Shown in pieces: positions 33,819 to 44,767 of a stretch of DNA of 64,000 bases. The stretch comes from Ciona intestinalis. Lineage: Eukaryota; Chordata; Ascidiacea; Phlebobranchia; Cionidae. The DNA is taken from NCBI RefSeq assembly GCF_000224145.3, contig NC_020171.2, positions 2,256,619-2,320,618 on the forward strand. Reading direction: 5' to 3'. The position numbers and the translations under genes are program-made. The stretch's first letter is position 1, and the number at the start of each line of letters is the position of its first letter. A model generated the notes under the pieces. The model worked only from the letters and a program-made list of their open reading frames with translations, did not search any database and was not told the DNA's origin.

Positions 33819-36800
33819 CTAGTTTGCACTTTCCCATTGTTTCCCTTCTACTGTTTCTCTTGTTGTTTGCATTCTTGAATAACCTCCAGCGCTCATGAAT
33901 CTGCTGTCGTTAGATGTCGCCCTTGTTTCCGCCGCTCTCATGACGTCATGGAGACGTTTTCTGTGACGTCGTACGCACGTGATCAGTAACTTCCATCTTA
34001 GCGTGTCGATGACGTAGGCGATGACGTGTATGAATGGGCAGTAGACCAGAACGGTTATTATGGCGAAAGGCACTGCCGAATCAGGGAAAGTCCCATAGTC
34101 GAGAACCCTGAGCTTAGGGGTAAGGCCCGACCCCCAGCGGTAAATATGAAATACAAAATAAATGACGTAATATAGGACCGGGTATATCACGTGTAGGATA
34201 CGAACTGAAGTGTTTGTAATAAAGGTGTCTATTATCATCACAGTCCCGCTTATGACGTAGAGGTTTACGTCATCGCTGTAAAATAAAAGTTTCCTTAGAT
34301 TTTGAGATAAAAGAGAAATCTAAATAATTAATGAGGTTTTGGCTATAAAGTGACAACTGCATTCAGATAGCTGAATTCAAATACGGCATAAAAAGACTCA
34401 GTAAGCATTTTTGCATGTTAAAGCCCATAAAGACTTTTACTGTTCGGATACTCTTTTCTAATACATCTATAATAGACTAACTATCATACTTTCTGCATAC
34501 CGTTTAGGTTTTCCGCTTGATCATTGCTTAGATAATTAATGATCAACCAGAAACTTAAACATACTTTGCATAACACCCTAAGTTACTGTCTGAAAAATTT
34601 GCCGATCATAAGTTTAGTATATCCATATAATTATCTAAATCAATAAAAATAATTGTCATGTATCTCATATATTATACATTACCTTTTGAAAAATTCTGTC
34701 AAATTCATAAATTGTAGATCAGAAGCCGCTACGGATAAATAGTAAACAACAGACCCGATAAAACACGAGACTGAACCGTTAAAGCTCACGTTTTGTAACA
34801 CCCAACATAGCTTGTGGTACCTGGGATGAATGTACGTAACTTATTTATATGTAGCGCGCAACGATAGTTTTGTTATAACACTGTTCTGTTGCATACACCC
34901 CGTGCCTACTTAAAGTTGCCACGTATGTAACTTATTTACACTCGCATGGCAGGGCAACGACAGTCGTTATAACACGGTGTTCTGTTTCATACACCTTCTG
35001 CCCACTTACAAGTTACCACGTATGTAACTTGTTTCTCTTCGCGTGGCGGGGCAACGACAGTCGTTATAACACGGTGTTCTGTTTCATACACCCGTGCCTA
35101 CTTACAAGTTATCACGTATGTAACTTATTTACCCTCGCATGGCAGGGCAACGACAGTCGTTATAACATAGGTGTTCTGTTTCATACACCTCATGCTCGCT
35201 TACAAGTTACCACGTATGTAACTTTTGTGGGTGGATGTGTTTTATGTATGGCTAAAACTTTGAACAACTCATTAGTGACCACTGGGTTGAAGCAATTGCT
35301 GTTTAGTGTCTTGCACAAGCACACAAAACGCCTATAATGGTATAGCAGCGACGAATCTCGCAACCGTAACTCAAGGGCTAAAGGCAGACGTGCGCAAATA
35401 TAGTTTTTAACTTCCAACTTACCAATCTAGATCGTCGTTGCAAAGACAATCGTGGAAAAACTCAAAAGTAGCGAGTACTAGCGCCAACGTGTGGTAGGTT
35501 GTGTAGAGAATAAACGTCCATGCGGGGAAACTCAGAATCCACGGCATCTGTAGTAATATATGCCCGTTTAAGTTCCGATTGACCATGTTATTTTGAACGC
35601 GTGTCATATTGTAAACAAACTAATAAAGACTCGTGTTGTTGTATCTATGTAGAGTCATACCATGGGAACTGAGATTTGGGCCAGAGTTGCCCATTACCCA
35701 TTTGGTTCAAGAGTTGGTACATCACCCAAACATTGTATATGCACATTCCATTTTATATGGGTGAGGTCCTACAGTGAGGCAAGCCATGGGACCTGAGATT
35801 TAGGCCGGAGTTGCTCCATTACCCCAACATTGTATATGCACATTCTATTCTTAATGGGTGAGGTCCTACAGTGAGGCATGCCATGGGACCTGGGATTTAG
35901 GCCGGAGTTGCTCCATTACCCCAACATTGTATATGCACATTCTATTCTTAATGGGTGAGGTCCTACAGTGAGGCATGCCATGGGACCTGGGATTTAGACC
36001 AGAGTTGTCCCATTACCGCAACATTGTATATACACATTCTATATGGGTGAGGTCCTACAGTGAGGCATGCCATGGGACCTAGAATTTACACCAGAGTTGC
36101 CCCATCACCCCAACAAGCGGCCACTTACTTGTTCAGTTTCCGGCTTCATGCTTTCAATCGAAGCTTTCCAACTCAACACCGCCACCGCGTGGATGAAACA
36201 AATTGTTCTGTATACGATGTAGGGAGTGTGTGACTCCGTCCACTGTGACGTAGAATATGTGACGTCATTAAACAATAAAATGTGTGACGTCATTAAATAA
36301 AGTGTAAAAATCCGTTAAATAGCCCCGTATTTAAATCGAGGCCGGATGAGATAGAATTCGACAATGTTACTTAATAGTAGATTGGGGTCAGATGGTCAGT
36401 GTTTTATTTTCTTTTTATCGTTCAATTTTCTGGTAAACGAGGAATTTTAAGAGATATATATAACCGTATCCTCACGACTTTAAAAAAGCGTTGTTAATTG
36501 TGGATATTTTATGTGCTAACGGTATCCATCTAACCCCACAGTAGTATATATATATATATATATATATATGTACCCTTGTAGCGTATTACATATAGCGTCC
36601 TTTGGCTCGTGTCAGCTTTGTATTATATTGTAACAATCGTTGTATTAGAACCGGTTTTAAATTTCTCATCTTTGTTAAAAGGTGTTAAAAACAAGAACAA
36701 GAACAATTAAATATTGGGATTCCCCTGTTATTTGATACGTCATAATAGCTAGGAGTGTGTCGTAACATGGATGACTGTTATGTCACCTCAAATCGGAAAC

Positions 36801-37437
36801 CATTAAAAATAAAAAACCATACAATTAAATTGTAGCTGTCCAGTATAATATAAATGTAAAATTAAAGTTAAATGTAACTAGTTTATCCTCACGTGGCAAC
36901 TATATTCGTTATAACACAGGTGTTCTGTTGCATTTCGAGTTACCACGTATGAAACTTTGTGGGTTATAGTGTTTATGCAAATCTTACAATTTGAACAATT
37001 CATTTACCCTAATATACCAACGCACAGCATACTGAATAAATTACTTAATAAAATATTTCTATTCTTTCTGGGTCAGGCCCTACAACACAACACGTGGGAC
37101 TTGGTATTTAGACCAGAATTAACTTATTACCCCAACATTTTATCTTTAACTCGATTCTGGTTTCAATTATTAAGTATTAAGATTAGATTAAATAACCAAT
37201 TACCGCAGACGTTGCAAATTTCCGAGGCATTTTTTCGTCCAAACCGATCATACCGAAGCTAAGCTCTTTCCTGAACCGTCGGTTCCAGTTTATCTTAACT
37301 TTCTTCGTGACGTCATCTCGTGTGATGACGTCATTTCGACCTGTGACGTCATTTCCGTTCTTTGTTTTTAAGATTTCACTTAAACCAACACTTCGACCGC
37401 CCAAGCTGTCGTTCGCTGTCGGCGCCACTGACGTCAT
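33819..37437 (-). CDS. rolling stone-like multi-pass membrane protein, five exons
   Basis: Exons are 37204-37437, 36129-36242, 35423-35547, 34683-34820 and 33819-34275. All introns are GT-AG with matching phases (0,0,2,2), giving 355 residues. The N-terminal cytosolic part ends 'ELSFGMIGLDEKMPRKFATS', which resembles the 'GLDHxxPxxFVxSQW' start of the rolling stone family. It is followed by about six hydrophobic segments, with the family's C-terminal pattern 'RILHVIYPVLYYVIYFVFHI' and 'LRVLDYGTFP'. Rolling stone was described in Drosophila myoblast fusion, but its biochemical activity is not established. The ATG at 37435-37437 is the first in frame. The tail after the last helix is basic and Ser/Thr-rich. 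The family call comes from motif memory and the membrane layout. Confidence 0.75.
34832..35345 (-). mobile_element. composite SINE with four tandem body units
   Basis: Read on the minus strand, a tRNA-like start (ttgcgagattcgtcgctgct) is followed by the central segment 'cttgtgcaagacactaaaca' and 'caacccagtggtcactaatg'. Then come four consecutive ~95-bp body units ('ggtgtatgaaacagaacacc', 'aacgactgtcgttgccctgc'). It sits in intron 3 of the rolling stone-like gene. Confidence 0.75.
35655..36115 (+). repeat. ~97-bp tandem repeat, about five units
   Basis: Head-to-tail units read 'gtgaggtcctacagtgaggc', 'atgccatgggacctgggatt', 'taggccggagttgctccatt', 'accccaacattgtatatgca' and 'cattctattcttaatggg'. 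The array ends just before exon 2 of the rolling stone-like gene. Confidence 0.8.
36376..36547. mobile_element. MITE (TGGGGTCAGATGG variant)
   Basis: Ends are 'gattggggtcagatggtcag' and 'tatccatctaaccccacagt'. The core 'ccgtatcctcacgacttt' matches the family. Confidence 0.6.
36870..36975 (-). mobile_element. SINE body fragment
   Basis: One degraded body unit with 'cctcacgtggcaactatatt' and 'ataacacaggtgttctgttg', without the head. Confidence 0.5.
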
Positions 37438-37587
37438 CACTATGACGTCATCAATACGTAACAGACAGTTTAATGAACACAAAAGATTGAAAACAGATTC
37501 TTCTATTAAACTCAATACAATAAAATATAGAACAGGATATATAATATCTGTCAAATATATTCTGCTATGTAACCTGCATATATAGGG

Positions 37588-37762
37588 TTGGGGAAGATGG
37601 GACACCTTTCATTCTATTTTCTCGTCTCATTTGGTGGTATAATCAAAAATTGTTCAAAGAATTATAAAACCGTAACGACTCCCATAGACCGTTGGTAAAT
37701 ATTTAAAACACGACAAATATACCCATGCTAAAGGTGTCCCATCTCCCCCACCCTACTATATA
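37588..37762. mobile_element. MITE upstream of the rolling stone-like gene
   Basis: Ends 'gttggggaagatgggacacc' and 'ggtgtcccatctcccccacc' are good inverted repeats. It lies about 150 bp upstream of the start codon on the minus strand, so it may be in the promoter or 5' leader. Confidence 0.7.
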
Positions 37763-38270
37763 TAGTCTTTATAGTGTACTCGTATCTCTTACCTGTTTCC
37801 TAACTAACGACTTCAAAGCTTTTCCTGACCAAGCAAGTATGTGTACTGAATGTTATAAGAAGGGATTTTGCATCATTAAACTTTATTGAACTCTAGCGCC
37901 AACTCGCGGGACAAAGTTTTAAACGTGACTGCATTTAAACTATAAAAATTACTTATATATAAAAAAAATACATAGGCATAAATAAGATACAATAACTACA
38001 TATAGCTTAAAACGTATCTTTTCATAGCGTAAGATGAATACCGATAGTACCTAAATTTTAATATTTTCTGATTTTATACCGATTAACAACGCTCTTTTAG
38101 AGTCGTGAGGATACTGGTTATATAATTCTGTAACTATTATTTGTCTACCCAATGAAACTATAAAAAGGAATAAATAAATAGATCCTTCTATCTCAACCTA
38201 CGATTTATACAAATAAAACACTTCGTATTTGCGATCACGCAAAATTGGCCCAAGCGCGCCAGCACGCGGG

Positions 38271-38370
38271 NNNNNNNNNNNNNNNNNNNNNNNNNNNNNN
38301 NNNNNNNNNNNNNNNNNNNNACCATACTCTGGGTAGAGGCAGGCGCGCTACCACTACGCCACGGGCCGGA
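38271..38370 (-). other. assembly gap plus tRNA-like SINE head
   Basis: Positions 38271-38320 are Ns. The next ~50 bp, read on the minus strand, give 'ggcccgtggcgtagtggtag' and 'cgcgcctgcctctacccaga', a GC-rich tRNA-type head with an A box. It is unlike its AT-rich surroundings, and the B box would lie in the gap. Confidence 0.6.
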
Positions 38371-38539
38371 CGTGTTGCTTTAGAAAAATATATTGTAAAA
38401 GCTGTAAATTTCCGGAATATTAAAACCGTGGAGATATATATTAATATTAACAAAACAATCTGTAGCAAGTTTACATTTAAATAACAACATTTTTATAACA
38501 CGCGTCTTAGGCCAAATTTGTCTAAAACATTGATAGCAT

Positions 38540-38875
38540 TGTTAATTTATTCTGTTCTATATGGGTGAAGTCCTAGCCCTAGAGTGAGGTATGCCATAGG
38601 ACCTGAGGTTTAGGTCAGAGTTGGCCCATTACTCCAACATTGTATATATGCACGTTCTATTTTATATAGGTGAGGTCCTATACATTGAGGCATGCCATTG
38701 GACCTGAGAGTTAGGTCAGAGTTGGCCCATTACTCCAACATTGTATGTATGCACGTTCTATTTTATATAGCTGAGGTCCTATACATTGAGGCATGCCATT
38801 GGACCTGAGAGTTAGGTCAAAGTTGGCCCATTAACCCCAATATTGTATACACATTCCATTCTATGTCTACAAGAG
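38540..38875 (+). repeat. ~97-bp tandem repeat, three to four units
   Basis: Units 'tataggtgaggtcctataca', 'ttgaggcatgccattggacc' and 'gagttggcccattactccaa' run up to exon 3 of the secreted-protein gene at 38896. Confidence 0.7.
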
Positions 38876-38895
38876 TGCTATACACCATTACTCAC

Positions 38896-39735
38896 CGTCG
38901 AAAAATCCGGTTTCCTAACATAGCTATTGAGGCTGAGTATAAGTTGTAACGATCTGTCGCGTACAAGATGTTTGTGGCGGATCCTCCAACCTGTTGTATT
39001 GAGGGATCTCGCAGAAAGTAGTTCGCTCATAAGTCTATTGGGGGAATCGTAGGTTAAATGATTTTCCGACCACGCGAGAATAAAGTAAGATACATTCATT
39101 CATACATTTAAAGAAAAGATTAAAGGTGGCTGTACACAGTATCCGGATTTCATCCGTTTTGTTCGGATTTCGCTGCCGCATGCATACTGTGTACAGTCAC
39201 CTCTAGACTGGCAGAACTAGAAGCTGAAATGCCTCTGTATAATTTAAACTCATACTTACATAAATTGTTGATCTAAATGTTCTTTCCTGGCGTTTTCTGG
39301 TCGATTACTTGGAGGGTGGCAGTTCTGTAGGTCAGGCTGTGGTCCATATGCGATGTTCTATTGAATAATAACAATGTTTATTATATGTTTGTTTGTTTGT
39401 TGAAAACTATTTTACGTGTGCCCACGGTCGAGCTGCTGAAGCTATTGCAGTGTGTGGATAAGGAGACATGACTTTTGGTTGGTTTGGTCATTTATATCCT
39501 CATGGAAGTGAATTAAAGCTCAGTACGTCACCAAATTACGTCACTAGCACATGACGTCACTAACCGGGCTAATATGTCTCCTTAACATAGATGATTCCTT
39601 CCGTATACGAAACAATTGTAATTGTTTTGTTGACCTTCTTATATGACGTGACAGACAAACTTTAGTCTCCATGGCAACGAGACAGGTTGCTATGACAACC
39701 ATCATGACGTATGTCGGTCGAAAGCTCGTGCCCAT
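38896..39735 (-). CDS. secreted basic protein of unknown family (3' end open)
   Basis: Three exons join in phase: 39565-39735 (donor GT at 39564-39563, 'gttagt'), 39260-39357 (donor gtaagt) and 38896-39034 (donor gtgagt). They give 136 residues so far. The start 'MGTSFRPTYVMMVVIATCLV' has a signal-peptide-like hydrophobic core. The mature part is basic with few cysteines, several paired basic residues (HIRR, LRRH, RIRK) and a hydrophilic middle 'NIAYGPQPDLQNCHPP'. Reading through the last donor would add only five residues before a stop, so either this is the end or a further exon lies below. I recognise no family; a secreted hormone or growth-factor precursor is one possibility. Support is splice-phase consistency only. 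Confidence 0.5.
39124..39207. mobile_element. ~80-bp inverted-repeat element
   Basis: The ends 'aggtggctgtacacagtatc' and 'catactgtgtacagtcacct' are inverted copies of each other. A related, longer piece with 'aaggtggctgtacacaatat' and 'catgcggcagcgaaatcgga' lies at 40128-40212. This is a small foldback MITE-like family distinct from the others. Confidence 0.6.
39418..39507 (-). repeat. solitary copy of the 126-bp repeat
   Basis: This is the reverse complement of the core of the 14104-15360 array: 'gtgcccacggtcgagctgct', 'gaagctattgcagtgtgtgg', 'tttggttggtttggtcattt'. It lies in intron 1 of the secreted-protein gene, 24 kb from the array. Confidence 0.75.
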
Positions 39736-39775
39736 TTTTCGTTCGTCTGTAAATAAAACGTTTTGCAGGGTTTAT

Positions 39776-40065
39776 GAAGCTTGTTGATCCTCGAATGTCG
39801 GGGCAACAACAGTCGTTATAACACCGGTGTTCTGTTTCATACACCTCGTGCCTACTTACAAGTTACCACGTATGTAACTTATTTATCCTCGCGTGGTGGG
39901 AAACGGCAGTCGTTATAACATGGGTGTTCTGTTTTATAGACCCCGTACCCGCCTAAACGTTACTACGTATGTAACTTATTTATCCTCGCATGGCGGGGCA
40001 ACGACAGTCAGTATAACGCAGGTGTTCTGCTTCATACACCTCGTGCCCGCTAACGAGTAACCACA
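39776..40065 (-). mobile_element. SINE with three tandem body units
   Basis: Three consecutive ~95-bp units ('gtaacttatttatcctcgcg', 'ataacaccggtgttctgttt', 'cacctcgtgcctacttacaa'), without a recognisable head. Confidence 0.65.
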
Positions 40066-40374
40066 TTGTCAGGCGAGACAAGTCACGTCGCAGTGTTAGA
40101 TATTTGGGGGAAATCGCCCAACACGCTTTAAGGTGGCTGTACACAATATCCGGCTTGCGAAGTCGTATGCAAACCCATTTCCGAGTTTGGCATGCGGCAG
40201 CGAAATCGGAAAAATACCCCTTAAGTTGTACCATAGTTATAGACGCTACCACGGATTGTACAGTCTCTCCTGGGACCTAGGAAGAGTTAATGCTTACCTA
40301 TAAACGGGTACAGATGGATGAAAACCAAAGCTCGCAAATACGTTTTATACGTCATTATTTTATTTATGCCTAAA

Positions 40375-40620
40375 AAAATCGACGCTAAAAACGCTGGGTG
40401 TAGATATATTTCTTTAAATTAGCTACGCTGTAGTGCAAAAGCCGCCCAATAAAATAAAACAAAGAAATATCTACGCTGACCTGCGCTAAACAACGTTGGT
40501 TGTGAATATTTTCTTATTCTTTTTACATCGCCTAGGCGAGCTACGCTGTAGTGCAAACGTCGCTTCATAGAACAAACAAAAAAAATATCTACGCTGACTT
40601 GCGCTGAACAATAGTATGTA
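40375..40620. repeat. repeats of a 'atatctacgctgac' motif
   Basis: 'aaagaaatatctacgctgac' occurs at about 40464 and again, slightly altered, at about 40585. 'agctacgctgtagtgcaaa' occurs at about 40422 and 40540. An inverted version 'gtgtagatatatttcttt' lies at 40398. A single copy of the motif is also at about 18388. Together these suggest two tandem copies of a ~120-bp foldback unit. Confidence 0.55.
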
Positions 40621-41009
40621 TTTTAAGGCTAGTTCTTTTAAGCGGAGTTTACACGACAAGGAATACTGACTCCGTTTAAAAAGACAAACAAAGAAGCTTT
40701 ACACCTGGTTATAGCACCTCGCGCGGGAGATTTTAAATCTGATGTTGCATAAATTACTGATGTTAAGTCATGGACCGGAATGACCGCTTTGTATATAAAT
40801 ATCTCTTCTACTTCGTCGCTTATGAGAGATTTTAAGCCGATCTGTACGATACCGGAGTTTTAGGCTGGAATGTTTAAATAATCAACAATATAAAAATGCG
40901 ATTTAATAAAGGGATATAAAGATTTGTATTCAGTAGGTTAGAGGCAGGATGGAACACGCATCCATTTCCCCTCATGTTCCTATTTGGTAGAAAAAAGATA
41001 CATATTTAC

Positions 41010-41203
41010 AGTAAGGTGGGGGGAGATGGGACACCTTAGCACATAAAATCCAAATATCCTGATCGTGTTTTAAACAATTAACAACGGTATACGAGAGTCG
41101 TGGGGATAAGGTTTCATAATTCTTTAAATGTTCTTTGTTTATTACCAAATGGAACGAGAAAATAGAAGGAAAAGGTGTCTTAGTTTCCTCACTCTATACT
41201 GTT
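41010..41203. mobile_element. MITE (GGGGGAAGATGGG family)
   Basis: A near-complete element from 'gtaaggtggggggagatggg' to 'gtgtcttagtttcctcactc'. Confidence 0.7.
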
Positions 41204-41365
41204 GTAATATTGTTGTTAAAATATTGTTGTTAATTGGTCAAGACACGATTAAGAAATATGTGATTTTATGTGCTAACTGTATCCATTTTACCATAATTAC
41301 TATATATCAAAATCTAGGTTGGGCCTGCTGTTATGCAAGACGAGGTTAAGCGTGGTTATGTAATC

Positions 41366-43716
41366 TTAAGGTACTCCTATATGACCCTGCAAGAGATAAA
41401 CTATGCAACCCGTTTGAAGTATTTTTGGTGGCTGGCCAGCTCGCAAGCAAAAGTTGTTGCAGTAAAATTTAGCTTTTTCGAAGAAGAGTTATTTTTAATG
41501 CCTCGGTTTATGCCTCGGTAGCAAAAAGTAGCGAGGTATTTATTTTGGTTCGTGACGCTTTTTGGGAAGGTTTAATCTGATACTTCATTAGTTATGTACG
41601 TTAACGTGAACTAAATATTCAAGTAGGTTGGGGGAAGACGGGACACCTTTAGCACATATTATCCAAATAACCTGATCGTATTTTAAACAATTGACAACGG
41701 TCTATGAAAGTCGTGAGGATACGGTTTGATATGATTCCTTGAATAATCTTTGTTTACTACTAAATGGGACGGTAAGTAGAATGAAAAGGTGTCTTACCTC
41801 TCCCACCCCACTATATGCCAAAATGCAGACCCTACAGTTTACAGAATGCACTTACCTTAACTTTCTGTATGCAGATGACGCTTGTAGCTTGATCGCTTTG
41901 AATGTAAATGTACTGCATACCCTCCATCCATGCAATATATATACTTTGCTGGACAATTAGAAAAATTATATAAACCGCAATTCGTCATGTCGCAGACATT
42001 TAAAAAAAGGGGTTCCTGGCTACGCGTTTATACGCGGTAGGGAATATATGGTATATACGGTATAAATGGCGTTACGGTAGTCGCGTGTATAAGGAGAAAC
42101 GCACCTATTCTGTGTTTTTTTTGCGAATCGCGGAAGTAAAAATATTCTTAATGCAAATACAAAACGTGGCTGTTACGTAACAATTATACAATCCCTGGAA
42201 TGTATGACGTAACAAATATGATTTCGAGTCACAGAACAATCTATATAGGTAATGAAATATCCAATTTCGTTTTTATTTTGATCAAAGCGCTGCATAGCGT
42301 TTGAGTTTCTTCTATTGTGGTGTATTCATCGAGTTTTTATAGATTAAAATTTCCTTGGATTTTATTTAATCAACAAAATTTAATTCCCTCACTTTTAAGG
42401 GTAGATGTGTTTGCGCAGTAACAAGTAAAGGACTGAGTATGGTTATGGATACCGTTAGCATACGGTAGGATGGGGAAGATAGGACACCTTTAGCACATAA
42501 TATCCAAATATCCTGATCGTGTTTAAACAATTAACAACGGTCTATGGGAGTTTTTGAGGATACGGTTTTATAAATCTTCAAATAATCTTTGTTTACTACC
42601 AAATGGGGCGGGAAAATGGCATGATAGAGTGTCCCATCTTCCCCCACCCTACCACATACGTATCCTAACTAGTCGTGCTTTTAACATTTAATATCGCTCG
42701 CTTAATTAGAGTCGTGAGAATACGAATATAAAGTTCTGTTAATATTCTTCGTTTACCACTAATTTCAAAATAAAAACATGAATCATCATTTGAACCCAAA
42801 CTACACAATGTGTGCAAACTTGTATGCTTACGCGTTTTATAAAAATGTTTTTTATTATCATGGCCGTTTGCTGTTAATTCCGTTTTCTTCGAGTGTGGTC
42901 CTCGTAATTTTATTAAATATTATAAAATGTTATATGTACACCTAGTTATAGTACACGGAAACGACGTAACACGTATACGTCCGGTATACTTTACAACAAA
43001 AAAGAAAAAATGTTGGGAAAATGTACAATGACGTGTACTGTGCTCTGCGTGGGCTTGACTGTGATTGTCTTGGCTGTTTTCACTGCCGGCTTAAAAGTGA
43101 CCCACAGTTATGCTTTTTGATTGCTACAAATGAAGTAGGATATGATTCATTTGGTTTAAATTCAAGCGCCCATATGGCGCGACACACTGTATGAAATCAC
43201 TCATCTAGTAGGATGGGGGAAGATGGGACACCTTTGGCGCATAATATCTGATTATCATGATCGTGTTTTAAACAGTTAACAACGGTCTATGGGAATCTTG
43301 AGCATATAGTTTTATAATGTTTGAAAGTTCCTTGTTTACTACCACATTGGACGAGAAAATAGAGTTAAAATGTGTCCCAACTTCCCCCACCCTACTATAT
43401 ATATAATAGAATGTGCATATATACAAGTTGGGGTAATGGTTTCCATAGTGCTCATGACGCGACACACTATGAAATTACTCATATAGAATAGAATGTGTAT
43501 GATGGGGTGATGGTTTAACTTGCCCCAAATTCCATCATAGCTGTCATAATATTTCTTGCGATGGGACCCCACGCGTATATAATAGAATGCAAATATACAA
43601 TATGGGGGTTTATAATGTTCCAACTGTGGCCTAATTCTTCGGCCTTCTTACCGCAGAACGCCCACCTACAAAAATACCGCCCACGGTTTCGCGTAAACCC
43701 GCAAAGTATATACTGC
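41366..43716 (-). CDS. possible small gene with three short exons
   Basis: The best piece is the exon 41856-41948, with an excellent acceptor (tttctaattgtccag) and donor (gtaagtgc). It reads 'QSIYIAWMEGMQYIYIQSDQ' and on to 'ICIQKVK', 31 residues, phase 0 at both ends. A phase-compatible upstream exon is 43652-43716 (21 residues, 'SIYFAGLRETVGGIFVGGRS', donor gtaaga). A terminal exon 41366-41386 after 'tatctcttgcag' gives 'GHIGVP' and a stop. No start exon was found. No family is recognised, and the outer two exons may be chance. Confidence 0.33.
41622..41817. mobile_element. MITE (GGGGGAAGATGGG family)
   Basis: Complete element: left 'gtaggttgggggaagacggg', right 'gtcttacctctcccacccca'. It lies just downstream of the exon at 41856-41948. 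Confidence 0.75.
42462..42654. mobile_element. MITE (GGGGGAAGATGGG family)
   Basis: Complete element: left 'ggtaggatggggaagatagg', right 'tcccatcttcccccacccta'. Confidence 0.78.
43010..43120 (+). CDS. possible 36-residue membrane micropeptide or signal exon
   Basis: An ATG in a strong A-rich context (aagaaaaaATGTTGGG) opens a 36-codon frame ending TGA. It reads 'MLGKCTMTCTVLCVGLTVIV', then 'LAVFTAGLKVTHSYAF'. It is one basic-start hydrophobic helix of about 20 residues with three cysteines, which fits a signal-anchor or tail. No convincing donor precedes the stop, so it would be a stand-alone small protein. The frame is short enough to be chance; its composition is what makes it worth recording. 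Confidence 0.25.
   Translation: MLGKCTMTCTVLCVGLTVIVLAVFTAGLKVTHSYAF
43207..43402. mobile_element. MITE (GGGGGAAGATGGG family)
   Basis: Complete element: 'agtaggatgggggaagatgg' to 'cccaacttcccccaccctac'. Its closest relative in the window is 57652-57846; both share 'cataatatctgattat/gaatat' and 'gggaatcttgagcatatag'. Confidence 0.8.
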
Positions 43717-44454
43717 CTATTTTGCATTGGGCTACGTACAAATGTAAATAGTTATTTTGTCTTTGGGTCAAAGGCAGAACAAACAGTTTAAACAAATGAA
43801 GATCGAAGAATGCAGTCGGGCGTATTATTAAGAATTCCTTCTGCGTTTCTTCGAAAATGCGTCATAAAATTCGCAGGTTAGTCATATATTTATGTTTGGA
43901 TCAACGCATGGTAACAAAAAAGGGGACAACGGAAAATGGGCATGTAAACGGAAATTCAAAACTTGCTTATAGATAAAGTTATAGTGCAGGGTGAGGTAAG
44001 ATGGTCCATGTTTCATTCTCCGTAATCGAAACATGAAAATAAATGTACAGTAAAGGAAAATGGAACACCTTTAGCACGTAATATCCAAATATTCGAATCG
44101 TATTTTAAACAATTAACAACGGCCTATGGAAATAGTGAGCATAAGGTTTTTGCTGTTCCAATAACTTGAGCTCTGCTACCAAAAAGATATTTAAGAACAT
44201 AAGTTATGTCTGGTTTATAAAAAATCACTCATGCAATAACTTGGCAGTGAGTAGCATCTCTGGTATAAAATATACACCCACATGCAAAACCGACACAATT
44301 ACCGTTCGTATGTTTGGCTTTTTAACATTTTTGGGCAAAATTAGCTTTCAGACCACGTAATAATTCGTAGTATTTGTGCAACCGCCTGTAACGCCGCATC
44401 CGTCTTTTCACAGCCAAGTTACGTAGAACTAGAGTTTAAATATAGTAGGTGCAA

Positions 44455-44685
44455 GGTTGGGGTAAGATGGTCCATTGTTTAAATGTGTGGGTGGGGTAAG
44501 ATGGTTCATGTTTTCATTCTCTTTTCTCGTCCCATTTAGAAGTAAACAAAGCATATTTACAAAAAAATATATAACCGTATCCTCACTGGCTCACGGCTCT
44601 TTTAGAGTGTTGGTAATTGTTTAAACACGATTAAAAATATGGGATATTATATACGGTATCCATCTTACCCCATTCCATATATTTA
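44455..44685. mobile_element. MITE (TGGGGTAAGATGG variant)
   Basis: The left end is doubled ('gttggggtaagatggtccat', then 'gtggggtaagatggttcatg'), and the right end is 'gtatccatcttaccccattc'. Confidence 0.65.
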
Positions 44686-44767
44686 AAACTATTAAACCTG
44701 ATGGAGACGATCTATAAATAGAACGTCGAAGCAACAGTGCGCAAAATAAAGTGGCGAAACGGCTGTT

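Noticed and set aside
38321-38370. Genuine tRNA gene
   Set aside because: Only an A-box half is present next to the gap; its form matches the SINE heads, and no complete cloverleaf can be drawn.
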